Assembly: GCA_035948135.1 (NCBI GenBank) | Contig: DASZJL010000051.1 | Location: 27,392-91,391 of the forward strand | Direction: 5' to 3' | DNA: 64,000 bases | Source of the DNA: CADDZP01 sp035948135 | Lineage (GTDB): Bacteria; Actinomycetota; Acidimicrobiia; Acidimicrobiales; AC-14 | Part shown: piece after piece, positions 47,187-55,792 of the stretch | Position numbering within the stretch: position 1 is the stretch's first letter | Layout of the letters: each line of letters begins with the position of its first letter | The notes under the pieces: model-generated | Database searches by the model: none | What the model saw: the letters and a program-made list of their open reading frames with translations, nothing else | Told to the model about the DNA's origin: nothing | Position numbers and translations under genes: made by a program

Positions 47187-49525
47187 GGCGTCGGCACCCG
47201 GGCGACTTCGTGCGCCTGGTTGTCGCCTTGGCGCTGCTCGGGCTGACGACATTCGTGGCCCGCAGTGGCAACATCAGCGCGTCGGAGGCGGACGCCTTTC
47301 GCCTGTTCAACGACCTGCCCCGGATCTTCACCGGCATCGCCCTGCCGCTCCTGGTGCTCGGATCACCGGTCGCGATTGGCGCGGCCGCGCTCGCCGCCGG
47401 CGCCCAGCACCGATATCGACTCGCGGGCGAACTGGTGGCGGCAGGCGGTGCCGCCTATGGCGTCGCCCGACTCCTGCAGCATGTCGTCGATCGCGCCGGT
47501 CCGACCGCGCAGGTCGGACAGTTCAACCATGTCGCCCAGCTCGTCGTCAGCGACAGGGTCACCCTCGGGACCGGGTTTCCCTCGGCCGCGCTGGCGGTGA
47601 GCGCAGCGCTGGCGACGGCTGCCGGTCCGCACGTACGGCGACCGGTGGGGCGCGCCTTGTGGGCGCTTGTCGTGGGTGTGGGCCTGGCCCGCATGTACGC
47701 CGGCCTCGACCTCCCCCTCGACGTCGTCGCCGGCGTGGCGGCGGGGTGGGCCGTGGGCGCGGCCCTCAACTTGGCCCTCGGCACCCCGAGCGGCCATCCG
47801 TCGCCGGCGCAGGTGCACGACGCGCTGTCGGCCGCCGGGATTGACGTGGCGAGCCTCGTTCCCGTCGGCATGGGCAGCCGCAGCTACGCGCGCTTCCTCG
47901 CCACGACCGATGGCGGCGAGGAGCTGTTCGTCAAGGTGCTCGGCAGTGAGGAGCGCAGCGCCGATCTGTTGATGCGGCTGTGGCGCTTCGTCGCGTTCCG
48001 CGGCGTGCAGGACGAGCTGGCGTTCGTCTCGCGCAAGCGCAGCGCCGAGCACGAGGCCTTGATGGCTGTGGTCGCCGGACAGGCGGGCGTGCGCGTGCCC
48101 CACATTCAGCTGGCCGCGCGCGGCCCGCGCGGTGAGGTGTTCCTCGTCGAGGAGCGCGTGCGCGGGCACACGCTCGACGACGTGCCTGTAGAGAGCATCG
48201 ACGACAAGCTGCTCGAGCGGATCTGGGAACAGGTGGAACGCCTGCACGCAGCGCGCATCGCCCACCGCGACCTCCGCCGTCACAACGTGCTCGTCGACGA
48301 GGCAGGCGAGCCCTGGCTGCTCGACTTCAACCTGGCCGAGGCTGCCAGCAATGCCCGGCGCCTGCACCGCGACGTGAACGAGCTCCTGGTGTCGTTGACC
48401 GCGGTGGTCGGTCCGGCGCGCGCGGCCGACAGTGCCATCGAGGCCCTCGGGTCCGACGAGGTGATGGCCGTCATGCCGATGCTGCAACCACTCGCTATCT
48501 CGGGGCGAACGCTGGCCGAGCTTCCCGGCCGTCAGGGTGTCATCACCGAGCTGCGGAACCACGTCGCCGACCGGTTGGGGGTGGAGCACGAGCCGTTGGC
48601 CCAGGTCACGCGCGTGCGGCCACGAACGCTCGTTGCGCTGGCGGCCTTTGGTTTCGCGGTCCAGCTGCTGCTTCCCCAGGTCGGTGAGTTCAGCCAGACG
48701 GTCGACGCCGTCACGACCGCCCACTGGGCGTGGATGCTGGCCGCGGTCGGCGCGGCAGCGGCCACGTTCGTCGCCGCGGCACTTGCGCAGCGCGGGGCTG
48801 TCGAGAAGCGACTGCCGCTCTACCCCATGACGATCGTGCAGGTCGCCTGCTCGTTCGTGAACCGGGTGACGCCGGCCGGCACGGGAGGGCTGGGGTTGAA
48901 CGAACGCCACCTCGAGAAGTCGGGGTTGCCCCGACCGTCGGCGCTGGCCGCCATCGGGCTGAACGCACTGGCGGGTGCCGTCGTCCATGCGTTGAGCGTC
49001 GCCGTCGCGATCGCCGCCCTCGGGCAGTCCGGCATTGGCGGAGCACCATTACCCCGCGGATGGGGCGTGCTCGTTGCGGTGACCATCGGCTTCGCCATCG
49101 CCGGCATCGTTCTCCTGTCGCCGCTCCGCCGCCGGATCGCCGGGCCGATGAAGCGAGCGGCAGGCGACCTGGTGCGTGTTCTGCGGCGACCTTTGCAGGC
49201 GATCCAACTGTTCAGCGGCAACATCGGCGTCACCCTCGGCAACGCCCTGGCCCTGGCCGCGTGCCTGGCCGCGTTCCACGCCAATGCCGACCTGCTCGAG
49301 GTGATCGTCGTGTATCTGGGCGGGTCGGCCGTGGCGTCGGTGAGCCCGACCCCCGGCGCTCTCGGCGCCGTCGAGGCAGCACTGGTCGCGGGGCTGACCG
49401 GTGTGGGCGTGGCCGCCGGCCCCGCCGTGGCGGGTGTGCTGGCGTTTCGGCTGGTGACCTTCTGGTTGCCGACGGTGCCCGGTGCATGGGCGTTCCGCGT
49501 CGTGCGCAGGCGGCAGTGGGCATAG
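47180..49525 (+). CDS. Pseudo-PAP2 / kinase-like / LPG-synthase-type flippase fusion membrane protein
   Basis: 781 residues in three parts. Residues 1-200 are a membrane PAP2 fold, but the catalytic motifs are lost: PSGH is FPSAALAV and the SRxYxGxH segment is ARMYAGLDLPLDV, so no acid-phosphatase His remains. Residues 205-450 form an APH/protein-kinase-like domain with LFVKVLG (Lys), HRDLRRHNVLVD (HxDxxxxN near 362) and LLDFNLAE. Residues 475-781 are LPG_synthase_TM/UPF0104 helices, with NRVTPAGTGGLGLNERHLE. A cell-envelope lipid role (phosphorylation plus translocation) is inferred. In-frame ATG 47078 would add 34 residues. Confidence 0.78.
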   Translation: MTGRRHPGDFVRLVVALALLGLTTFVARSGNISASEADAFRLFNDLPRIFTGIALPLLVLGSPVAIGAAALAAGAQHRYRLAGELVAAGGAAYGVARLLQHVVDRAGPTAQVGQFNHVAQLVVSDRVTLGTGFPSAALAVSAALATAAGPHVRRPVGRALWALVVGVGLARMYAGLDLPLDVVAGVAAGWAVGAALNLALGTPSGHPSPAQVHDALSAAGIDVASLVPVGMGSRSYARFLATTDGGEELFVKVLGSEERSADLLMRLWRFVAFRGVQDELAFVSRKRSAEHEALMAVVAGQAGVRVPHIQLAARGPRGEVFLVEERVRGHTLDDVPVESIDDKLLERIWEQVERLHAARIAHRDLRRHNVLVDEAGEPWLLDFNLAEAASNARRLHRDVNELLVSLTAVVGPARAADSAIEALGSDEVMAVMPMLQPLAISGRTLAELPGRQGVITELRNHVADRLGVEHEPLAQVTRVRPRTLVALAAFGFAVQLLLPQVGEFSQTVDAVTTAHWAWMLAAVGAAAATFVAAALAQRGAVEKRLPLYPMTIVQVACSFVNRVTPAGTGGLGLNERHLEKSGLPRPSALAAIGLNALAGAVVHALSVAVAIAALGQSGIGGAPLPRGWGVLVAVTIGFAIAGIVLLSPLRRRIAGPMKRAAGDLVRVLRRPLQAIQLFSGNIGVTLGNALALAACLAAFHANADLLEVIVVYLGGSAVASVSPTPGALGAVEAALVAGLTGVGVAAGPAVAGVLAFRLVTFWLPTVPGAWAFRVVRRRQWA

Positions 49526-49551
49526 GCGCCCCACGCGGGTAAGCCAAGACG

Positions 49552-50052
49552 ATGCGCTTCAACGTCGACCAGCCCATCGCCGCCGCGGTGGCGCGTGTCG
49601 AGGAAGCGCTCGTCGACCCCCGCTTCTACAAGGCTCTGGCCGCCATGCCGAACATCGGCGACCCTGAGGTTCTCGAGTGCAGCGAACGCGGCGACGAAGT
49701 GTTCCTTCGGGTGCGTTACGCCTTCACCGGCGAGCTGGCGGCGCCCGCCCGTCGAGTGCTCGACCCCGCCAAGCTCACGTGGGTCGTGGAGTCGACGGTC
49801 GACCGCCCGACGCGCACCACCAAGTTCCGGATGCTTCCTGACCACTACGCGAACCGGCTGTCGTGCGGCGGAACCTATGCCCTCGTGCCCAGCGGTGAGG
49901 ACCGGACCATCCAGCGGATGGAGGGTGAGCTTCGAGTCAACTATCCGGTCGTGGGGGGTCTTGCCGAACGCGGCATCGTGCTGGGGCTGAAGGAGCACGT
50001 CGCGCAGGAGGCGGGAATCATCGAGCGCTGGGTGGCAGGCGAAGCGACATGA
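49552..50052 (+). CDS. DUF2505 (SRPBCC-like) protein
   Basis: 166 residues. MRFNVDQPIAAAVARVEEAL with FYKALAAMPNIGDPEVLE, VRYAFTGELAAPARRVLDP and LTWVVESTVDR follow the helix-grip START/SRPBCC pattern of actinobacterial DUF2505. Such proteins have a deep cavity for a hydrophobic ligand. The gene overlaps the following membrane hydrolase by 4 bases (ATGA), so the two are likely to work together. Ligand unknown. Confidence 0.82.
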   Translation: MRFNVDQPIAAAVARVEEALVDPRFYKALAAMPNIGDPEVLECSERGDEVFLRVRYAFTGELAAPARRVLDPAKLTWVVESTVDRPTRTTKFRMLPDHYANRLSCGGTYALVPSGEDRTIQRMEGELRVNYPVVGGLAERGIVLGLKEHVAQEAGIIERWVAGEAT

Positions 50053-51731
50053 GCGTCGCCGCACCGCAGTTCTTGGTACGGCGGCGGTTGATCGCCGTCG
50101 CCGTGGCGCTGCCAGTTGTCGAGACGGCGATCCTGTGGGCCGTCGGCATGGAGACGGCGCTCGGCATCGCGCCGCAGGCGTCGGGGCCCGCCCCCTTCGA
50201 CGTCTTCCACGACCTGCGCTGGCTGCTCGTGTACCACCGGTCGTGGGTCGGTCTGATCCTGGAGGCTGCCGCCTTCGTCGTGTTCCGCACCGCGGTAACG
50301 GTGTTCATGGTGCGCGCCGCATGGCCGGAGGGGGAGGAGCTGCCGCCGCTGCGCCGGACGGTCACGGGTAGCGCGGCCTTCGTGGTGACTGCCGCCATCC
50401 TGCTCTCGCCCTGGGTGGCGCTCCTGTTCGGGATGGCCGTCGTGTCGATCTCGTGGCTGTTCTTCGTGGCGGTGCCGGGCGCGCTCGCGGTGATGGTGCT
50501 CATGCACCATGGCGCGGTCGAGCGGGGGTGGTGGCGGCACATGCCGCCGCTCCGCACGGTCGGGTGGGTCGGGCTCTCGTTCGTCGTCCTCAGCGTGGAG
50601 GGGGCACTTCTCTCGGTCAGCCCGCCCCTGTTCCGGCTCCCGATTGCCGCCATCGCCGGTTTGTTCAACGCCTGGGCCTGGTTCGGGATCGTGCACGCGG
50701 TGGCAGATCGCCCCACGCCGCGTTTCATCCCTGCGCCCGCGGGCCTGGTGGCCGTGATCCTCGTCGTCGTGGGGGGCGCCGCCATCGGCTTTGAGACCGT
50801 CACCAGCCGGGCTCGCCTCAGTCACGCCGCGCACGTCGAGACCGTGAAGAAGCCCGAGAGCGGCAAGCCCGTGCTGATCGTCTCCGGGTTCGGTACGCAC
50901 TGGGACGGCGACGAGTCGCGGCGGTTGCCCGGCGCGTTCGACGAGCGTCGGTTCTCCTACAAGGGTCTGAGCGCGGACGGGCGGGCCATGCCGTACGGCG
51001 AGAACGACACGCACCGGTCGCTCGTCGATCTCGTGCGCGCCATGGGTGCACAGGTCGACGCCTTCCACGCCGCCACCAACCGACCGGTGAGCATCGTGGC
51101 CGAGAGCGAGGGTTCGCTCGTGGCGAAGACCTACCTGGCGGCGACGCCGACCGCCCCCGTCAACGAGCTGGTCATGCTCAGTCCGTTGGTCAGCCCCGCA
51201 CGCGTCTACTACCCGCCCGATGGGCACGAGGGATGGGGCGTCGCCGCGGGCGTCGAGCTGAAGGGCCTGACCGCTGGGCTCAAGGTGATCTCGCCCATCG
51301 ACCTGACGCCCGACACCCCACTGCTGCGGTCGATCGCCGACAACGCCCCCGCCGTGCGCGACCTGCTCACGTGCCCCCTGGCAGGAGTAGACCAGCTGGC
51401 CCTGTTCCCACTGGCGGACGCGGTGGCGTCGCCGCATCCCACGGCTGTCGGGATCCCGGCGTCGGTGGTGCCAGCCTTCCACGGCGGATTGTTGAGCAGT
51501 GGCGCCGTGCACAAGACGATCGCCCTTCGTCTCGACGGCGGAAAGCTGCCGCAGTACGACGTCTGGTCCTCGGTAGAGCGCGTTGTGCAGGTCGCATCGT
51601 CGGCGTGGCAGGTGCCGCCGCTGCCCCTGAGCCTCAACCCGGCGTGGGGCCATCCGCCCGGGCGATCGCCGAGCTGTGCGTCGATGGCCGCCGTGCTCCA
51701 GCGGTGGGTGGGCGGGTCTGCACCTGGGTAA
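50049..51731 (+). CDS. Membrane protein with C-terminal alpha/beta-hydrolase-like domain
   Basis: 560 residues. The N-terminal 260 residues contain about six membrane helices (for example LIAVAVALPVVETAILWAV and GLVAVILVVVGGAAIGF). The extracytoplasmic C-terminal part starts KPVLIVSGFGTHWDG, the oxyanion strand of an alpha/beta hydrolase, and VSIVAESEGSLVAKTYL gives a nucleophile elbow of the type G/AxSxG (Ser in AESEG). FHGGLLSSGAVHKTI holds a possible catalytic His. Probably a membrane-tethered esterase or lipase; I know no characterised relative with this layout. Confidence 0.65.
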   Translation: MSVAAPQFLVRRRLIAVAVALPVVETAILWAVGMETALGIAPQASGPAPFDVFHDLRWLLVYHRSWVGLILEAAAFVVFRTAVTVFMVRAAWPEGEELPPLRRTVTGSAAFVVTAAILLSPWVALLFGMAVVSISWLFFVAVPGALAVMVLMHHGAVERGWWRHMPPLRTVGWVGLSFVVLSVEGALLSVSPPLFRLPIAAIAGLFNAWAWFGIVHAVADRPTPRFIPAPAGLVAVILVVVGGAAIGFETVTSRARLSHAAHVETVKKPESGKPVLIVSGFGTHWDGDESRRLPGAFDERRFSYKGLSADGRAMPYGENDTHRSLVDLVRAMGAQVDAFHAATNRPVSIVAESEGSLVAKTYLAATPTAPVNELVMLSPLVSPARVYYPPDGHEGWGVAAGVELKGLTAGLKVISPIDLTPDTPLLRSIADNAPAVRDLLTCPLAGVDQLALFPLADAVASPHPTAVGIPASVVPAFHGGLLSSGAVHKTIALRLDGGKLPQYDVWSSVERVVQVASSAWQVPPLPLSLNPAWGHPPGRSPSCASMAAVLQRWVGGSAPG

Positions 51732-51740
51732 ATACCGGGC

Positions 51741-52661
51741 ATGGCACGCGCTATCTGGTCAGGCACAATCAGCTTCGGACTCGTGAACGTGCCGGTGAAG
51801 CTCTACTCCGCCGTGCACTCCAAGGACCTCCAGTTCCACCAGTTCGATCCCAACGGCAACCGCATCCAGTACAAGCGGGTGTCCGAGAAGACCGGCAAGG
51901 AGGTCGACTACTCGGACATCGTCAAGGGCTACGAGGCCAAGAAGGGTCAGTACGTGATGGTCGACCCTGACGAACTGGCGGCCTACAAGCCGGAGTCGAC
52001 GAAGACCATTGACATCTCCGACTTCGTCGACCTCGACGAGATCGACCCGATCTACTACGAGAACACGTACTACCTGGCGCCCGACGGCAAGGCCGCCGCG
52101 AAGCCGTACCGGTTGTTGGTCGAGGCGATGGAGAAGAAGGGCAAGGCCGCGATCGGCAAGGTCGTCATCCGCACCAAGCAGTACCTGGCTGCCATCCGCC
52201 CGCTCGACGGGGTACTGGCGCTGTCGACCATGCGTTTCGCCGACGAGGTAGTGCCGACGTCGGAGGTGAAGAACGGCTCGTCGGGCAAGGACGCGAGCCC
52301 GTCCTCGCGCGAGGTCAACATGGCGTCGCAGATCATCGACTCGCTGTCGGCCGACTGGGACCCGTCCCGGTACCACGACACCTATCGGGAAGAGGTGCTG
52401 AAGCTCCTGAAGAAGAAGGCCGCGGGCAAGGAGATCGTCGTCGACGAGCCCGAGGAGAAGCAGGGCGAGGTGCTCGATCTGATGGCTGCCCTCGAGGCCA
52501 GCCTGGCCGAGGCCAAGAAGGGCGGGGGTCCGCGGTCGAAGGCGGGCGGCGCGAAGAAGTCGTCGCGAGCCACGCAGTCGACGAAGCAGACGAGCAAGCG
52601 GACGTCATCCTCGTCCCGCTCCCGCTCCCGCTCGAGGGCGAAGGCGAAGAAAAGCGCCTGA
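51741..52661 (+). CDS. ku: Ku protein (non-homologous end joining)
   Basis: 306 residues. MARAIWSGTISFGLVNVPVKLY is the invariant Ku start (hallmark SGTISFGLVNVPV), and LHQFDPNGNR-like QFHQFDPNGNRI and the beta-barrel bridge SREVNMASQIIDSLSADWDP follow in order. The last 50 residues are a Lys/Ser/Arg-rich tail, as in Ku proteins whose tails aid end bridging. It binds DNA ends and recruits LigD. No ligD is in this window, so its partner must be elsewhere. Confidence 0.96.
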   Translation: MARAIWSGTISFGLVNVPVKLYSAVHSKDLQFHQFDPNGNRIQYKRVSEKTGKEVDYSDIVKGYEAKKGQYVMVDPDELAAYKPESTKTIDISDFVDLDEIDPIYYENTYYLAPDGKAAAKPYRLLVEAMEKKGKAAIGKVVIRTKQYLAAIRPLDGVLALSTMRFADEVVPTSEVKNGSSGKDASPSSREVNMASQIIDSLSADWDPSRYHDTYREEVLKLLKKKAAGKEIVVDEPEEKQGEVLDLMAALEASLAEAKKGGGPRSKAGGAKKSSRATQSTKQTSKRTSSSSRSRSRSRAKAKKSA

Positions 52662-52668
52662 GCGGCGC

Positions 52669-53415
52669 TCAGCCGACGACGGTCACGCTGACACTGAAGT
52701 GCAAGATGTGATCGGGCACGAGGCAGCGTGGTGTGGCGGTGGCACAAGGCGGAGGGATGGACCTGCCGTCTGCCGTCACGTCGGCGGTACCGGTCGACGC
52801 GCCCCGGAATGTTCCGGACGCGCTCCCGTCGCCCCTCGTCCAGCCGCCATCTCGGGGCAGAACATCGCTGCTCGACGAGGCGGGTTCCGTCCACATGTAG
52901 CCCTCGGGCTGCAACTCGACGACGAGGTCCTGGCCCCGGACCAGCGTGTAGTGCTTCCCGTTGTCAGCGTTGGTGACGACGATCGACCCCGGCGGTGGGG
53001 GACCGGGTCCCACGGGCGGCGCGGTTGACGAGGACGTGGTCGGGGTGGGCGTGGGAGATAGGGCCCGGGTCGTAGCCGTTGAGCCGCGGGCGACCGTCGA
53101 GGCCGTGGGCTCTGGCGCCGACGTCGACGTGGCCGTCGTATCGCTGCTCCCGGGCGGGGCTCCCTCGAGCGGGTGCGGCCCGGTCGTGTGACCGGTCGCG
53201 GAAACGGCCGCTCCCTTCGGTCGGTGGTAGTTGGTCACGGCGAGCACGCCCGTGGTGAGGGCGATGACGGCGGCCACCGCGGCGCCGGTGACGAGACGCT
53301 GGTGGCGCTGCCGACGGCGGTTGATGAATTCAGCGTGGGCAGCAGAGGGATCGGTTGTCAGCGTCGCCTCGGCGCTGAGCGAGCTGGCGATGCGATCGTC
53401 GAGGGGGTCGTTCAC
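52669..53415 (-). CDS. Membrane protein coupled to the ECF sigma gene, possible anti-sigma-like protein
   Basis: 248 residues from GTG 53415, overlapping the sigma gene stop by 4 bases. A cytoplasmic N-terminus of about 45 residues precedes one helix (LVTGAAVAAVIALTTGVLAV), then a Ser/Thr/Pro linker and an outer domain: HYTLVRGQDLVVELQPEGYMW, with later SGTFRGASTGTADVTADG, loosely recalling chagasin-type inhibitors. The cytoplasmic part lacks the zinc anti-sigma HxxxCxxC motif, so an anti-sigma role rests only on gene order and topology. Confidence 0.6.
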   Translation of the reverse strand: MNDPLDDRIASSLSAEATLTTDPSAAHAEFINRRRQRHQRLVTGAAVAAVIALTTGVLAVTNYHRPKGAAVSATGHTTGPHPLEGAPPGSSDTTATSTSAPEPTASTVARGSTATTRALSPTPTPTTSSSTAPPVGPGPPPPGSIVVTNADNGKHYTLVRGQDLVVELQPEGYMWTEPASSSSDVLPRDGGWTRGDGSASGTFRGASTGTADVTADGRSIPPPCATATPRCLVPDHILHFSVSVTVVG

Positions 53416-53933
53416 TCTTCGACTCCTTCCAGGGCGAGGGCGAGGGCGGCGCGGGCCTTCGACAGCTGGGACTTGACGGTTCCAACAGAGCAACCGAGGG
53501 CGTCGGCGATCTCGGCTTCGGGAAGGTCCTCGTAGTAGCGGAGGACGACGGCCGCTCGCTGGCGATGGGGGAGGGCGCGGACCGCGTCCCACACCATGCG
53601 TGCGTCGTCGGCATCCGGCTCTGTCGGTGCGTTGCGGAGTTGCGGCGGTCGCGATTCCGTCTGCAGGCGCCGGAGCCGACTGCGCGAGAGGTTGACGACA
53701 GCGCGGCGCAGGTAGGCGTCCGCCCGGTCGAGATCGCGGATGCGCCGCCAACCCGCGAACGTGCGCATGAAGGCGTCCATCACCAGCTCTTCGGCCTGGG
53801 CCTCGTCGCCGGTGATGAGGTACGCCAGCCGGCACAGGCCTTTGTAGTGCTCTTTGAACAGCGCCCTTATTCGCTCGTCGCGGTCGTCAGCGGCCACCGG
53901 CACGGCCGTGGGCGGAGACGCGGAGATCGCCAC
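53412..53933 (-). CDS. ECF RNA polymerase sigma factor, SigE family
   Basis: 173 residues. Region 2 is IRALFKEHYKGLCRLAYLITG and AEELVMDAFMRTFAGW; region 4 is LPHRQRAAVVLRYYEDLPEAE with HTH EIADALGCSVGTVKSQLSKA. The N-terminal 17 residues are a non-conserved Ala/Pro leader, so the start may be slightly later than GTG 53933. It is co-transcribed with a membrane protein that may hold it inactive. Its promoter target is unknown. Confidence 0.9.
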   Translation of the reverse strand: MAISASPPTAVPVAADDRDERIRALFKEHYKGLCRLAYLITGDEAQAEELVMDAFMRTFAGWRRIRDLDRADAYLRRAVVNLSRSRLRRLQTESRPPQLRNAPTEPDADDARMVWDAVRALPHRQRAAVVLRYYEDLPEAEIADALGCSVGTVKSQLSKARAALALALEGVEE

Positions 53934-53972
53934 ATCCTTCCCAGACGCACGAGGGGCCAGGAAGGTTGCCCG

Positions 53973-54998
53973 TCAGAGCACCAGTTCGGCCATGGTGCGC
54001 AAGAGGTCGGGGCCGCCGGCCACGATCATGGTGGTGACCATCGACTCCTTCCACCCTTCGAGGTCGTCGCGGATCTTCTCCTTGGGTCCGACCAGGTAGA
54101 CGTCCTCGACCATCGCGGTGGGCACGGCGGCCGCAGCCTCGTCCTTCTTGCCGTCGAGGTACAGATCCTGGATGCGGGTGGCTTCGGCCTCGTAGCCCAT
54201 GCGCGCGAAGACATCGAAGTGGAAGTTGCGGCCGCGTGCGCCCATGCCGCCGACGTACAAGGCGAGCGTCGGCCGCATGAAGTCGGCCGCCTCTTCGACG
54301 TTTTCGTGGATGATGACAGGCACGGTCGCCGCCACTTCAAAGGTGTCGGGGGTACACCGAGCACCCGGTCGGCCGAAGCCCTCGTCGAGCGACTTCTGGT
54401 ACACGGCCTGCTCGCGCGGCGAGAAGAACATCGGGAACCAGCCGTCGGCGATTTCAGCCGCCAGCGCCACGTTGTTCGGGCCTTCGGCACCCATGTAGAT
54501 GGGGATGTCATTCCGCAGCGGGTGGACGGTCGGCTTCAGGGCTTTGCCGAGGCCGGTGCCGCCCGGATAGGGGAGGGGGTAGTGCTCGCCGTCGAAGGTG
54601 ACGGGCCCCTCGCGCTTCACAACCTGGCGAATGATGGAGATGTATTCGCGCGTTCGGGCCAGCGGCTTCGGAAACGATTGGCCGTACCAGCCCTCGACGA
54701 CTTGGGGTCCGGAGACGCCGAGTCCGAGCACGAAGCGACCACCGCTCAGATGGTCGAGGGTGATCGCGGCCATCGCCGTCGCCGTCGGTGTACGGGCCGA
54801 GAGCTGGATGAGGTTGGTGCCGAGCTTGATGCGACTGGTGTGCGAGCCCCACCAGGCCAGTGGGCTGATGGCGTCGGACCCGTAGGCCTCGGCCGTCCAG
54901 ACCGAGTCGTAGCCGAGGCGCTCGGCCTCGAGGATCGATTCGAGGGCTCCGTCAGGCGGACCGGCACCCCAGTACCCAACGTGCAAGCCGAGCTTCAT
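53973..54998 (-). CDS. LLM class F420-dependent oxidoreductase
   Basis: 341 residues. It starts MKLGLHVGYWGAGPPDGAL, has EAERLGYDSVWTAEAYGSD, then RIKLGTNLIQLSARTPTATAM, and GRFVLGLGVSGPQVVEGWYG as cofactor-binding segment. This is the TIGR03559-like subgroup common in mycobacteria and Acidimicrobiia. Substrate unknown. It is divergent from an acetoacetate-decarboxylase-like gene, with 26 bases and a shared -10 element between them. Confidence 0.87.
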   Translation of the reverse strand: MKLGLHVGYWGAGPPDGALESILEAERLGYDSVWTAEAYGSDAISPLAWWGSHTSRIKLGTNLIQLSARTPTATAMAAITLDHLSGGRFVLGLGVSGPQVVEGWYGQSFPKPLARTREYISIIRQVVKREGPVTFDGEHYPLPYPGGTGLGKALKPTVHPLRNDIPIYMGAEGPNNVALAAEIADGWFPMFFSPREQAVYQKSLDEGFGRPGARCTPDTFEVAATVPVIIHENVEEAADFMRPTLALYVGGMGARGRNFHFDVFARMGYEAEATRIQDLYLDGKKDEAAAAVPTAMVEDVYLVGPKEKIRDDLEGWKESMVTTMIVAGGPDLLRTMAELVL

Positions 54999-55006
54999 AT
55001 CCCCGG

Positions 55007-55016
55007 AGACTACGGT
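55007..55016. promoter_or_regulatory. Shared bidirectional -10 element (A-GAC-TA-CGG-T)
   Basis: TACGGT (plus) ends 8 bases before GTG 55025, and TAGTCT (minus) ends 8 bases before ATG 54998. The arrangement 8 + 10 + 8 is symmetric. Confidence 0.7.
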
Positions 55017-55024
55017 CCTCTCGC

Positions 55025-55738
55025 GTGAGCGCGCCCGTCTACACGATCGAAGAACAGACCGTCGTCCTGCCCGTGCGGATCCGGGAGGCGACGTCGGTGT
55101 ATGCCACCTTCCTCGTCCCCGCGGGCGCGGTGAGGCGCCTACTGCCTGCGGGCCTCACCCCGCTGCAGACGATCCCGGGCCGGGCCACCTGCACGATCGT
55201 CGGCGTCGACTACCGCGACGGCGACCTGGGCCGGTACCACGAGGTCGGGGTGTGCTTCCTCCTGCGTCCGTCGAACGGGTCACGCTTCGACCTGCTCTCG
55301 ATGGTGCGCAATCAGGCGCCCGCCTACATCCACCGCCTGCCGGTGACCACGTCGTTCTCCTGCGAGGCGGGGCGCCACATCTGGGGCTTCCCCAAAGACG
55401 TCATGGACATCGAGTTCGCCGACACCGACACCATCCGCACGGTGACGCTGCGGGACGGGGGCCAGCTCGTGTTGCAGCTCTCGGCACCCCGAGGCGGCAG
55501 CAAGAAGTTCTCCGATGTCGACATCGAGGCCATGGGCAGCTGGGGTGGACCCGTGCAGGTCACGCCCGCCCAGATGGCGGGCGAAGGTGTGAAGGCCGGC
55601 TTCCGCGCCGGTCAGCTCGTGCTCGGCGACCATCCCATCGCTGACGAGCTCCGCTCCCTCGGCCTACCGAAAAAGCCGTTGGTGGCCGGATCCATCGAGC
55701 GCTTCACTGGCAGCTTCGGCGAAGCTCACAAGCCCTGA
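55025..55738 (+). CDS. Acetoacetate decarboxylase family protein
   Basis: 237 residues. ATFLVPAGAVRRLLPAGLTPL is the N-terminal strand pair of the ADC fold, and SCEAGRHIWGFPKDVMDIEF contains the conserved WGFPK lysine position used for Schiff-base chemistry in acetoacetate decarboxylase. Many ADC-fold proteins carry out other reactions on keto acids, and the divergent LLM gene gives no clear hint. GTG 55025 fits the leaderless element. A palindrome fills the gap to the convergent MBL gene. Confidence 0.82.
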   Translation: MSAPVYTIEEQTVVLPVRIREATSVYATFLVPAGAVRRLLPAGLTPLQTIPGRATCTIVGVDYRDGDLGRYHEVGVCFLLRPSNGSRFDLLSMVRNQAPAYIHRLPVTTSFSCEAGRHIWGFPKDVMDIEFADTDTIRTVTLRDGGQLVLQLSAPRGGSKKFSDVDIEAMGSWGGPVQVTPAQMAGEGVKAGFRAGQLVLGDHPIADELRSLGLPKKPLVAGSIERFTGSFGEAHKP

Positions 55739-55739
55739 C

Positions 55740-55788
55740 GCTTTGTGGACGTTTACCTGGCTATAGCACCCAGGAACGTCCACAAAGC
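55740..55788. repeat. Palindromic element at a convergent gene junction (copy 2)
   Basis: gctttgtggacgtt (55740-55753) pairs perfectly with aacgtccacaaagc (55775-55788). An inner cctgg/ccagg stem closes a loop with ctatag. The left arm and loop match the element at 24642-24688 in sequence and order. It occupies the 54-base gap between two gene ends almost completely. Confidence 0.75.
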
Positions 55789-55792
55789 CCAG

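Noticed and set aside
51741..52661. A full NHEJ locus around ku.
   Set aside because: No LigD polymerase, ligase or phosphoesterase domain is found within the window.
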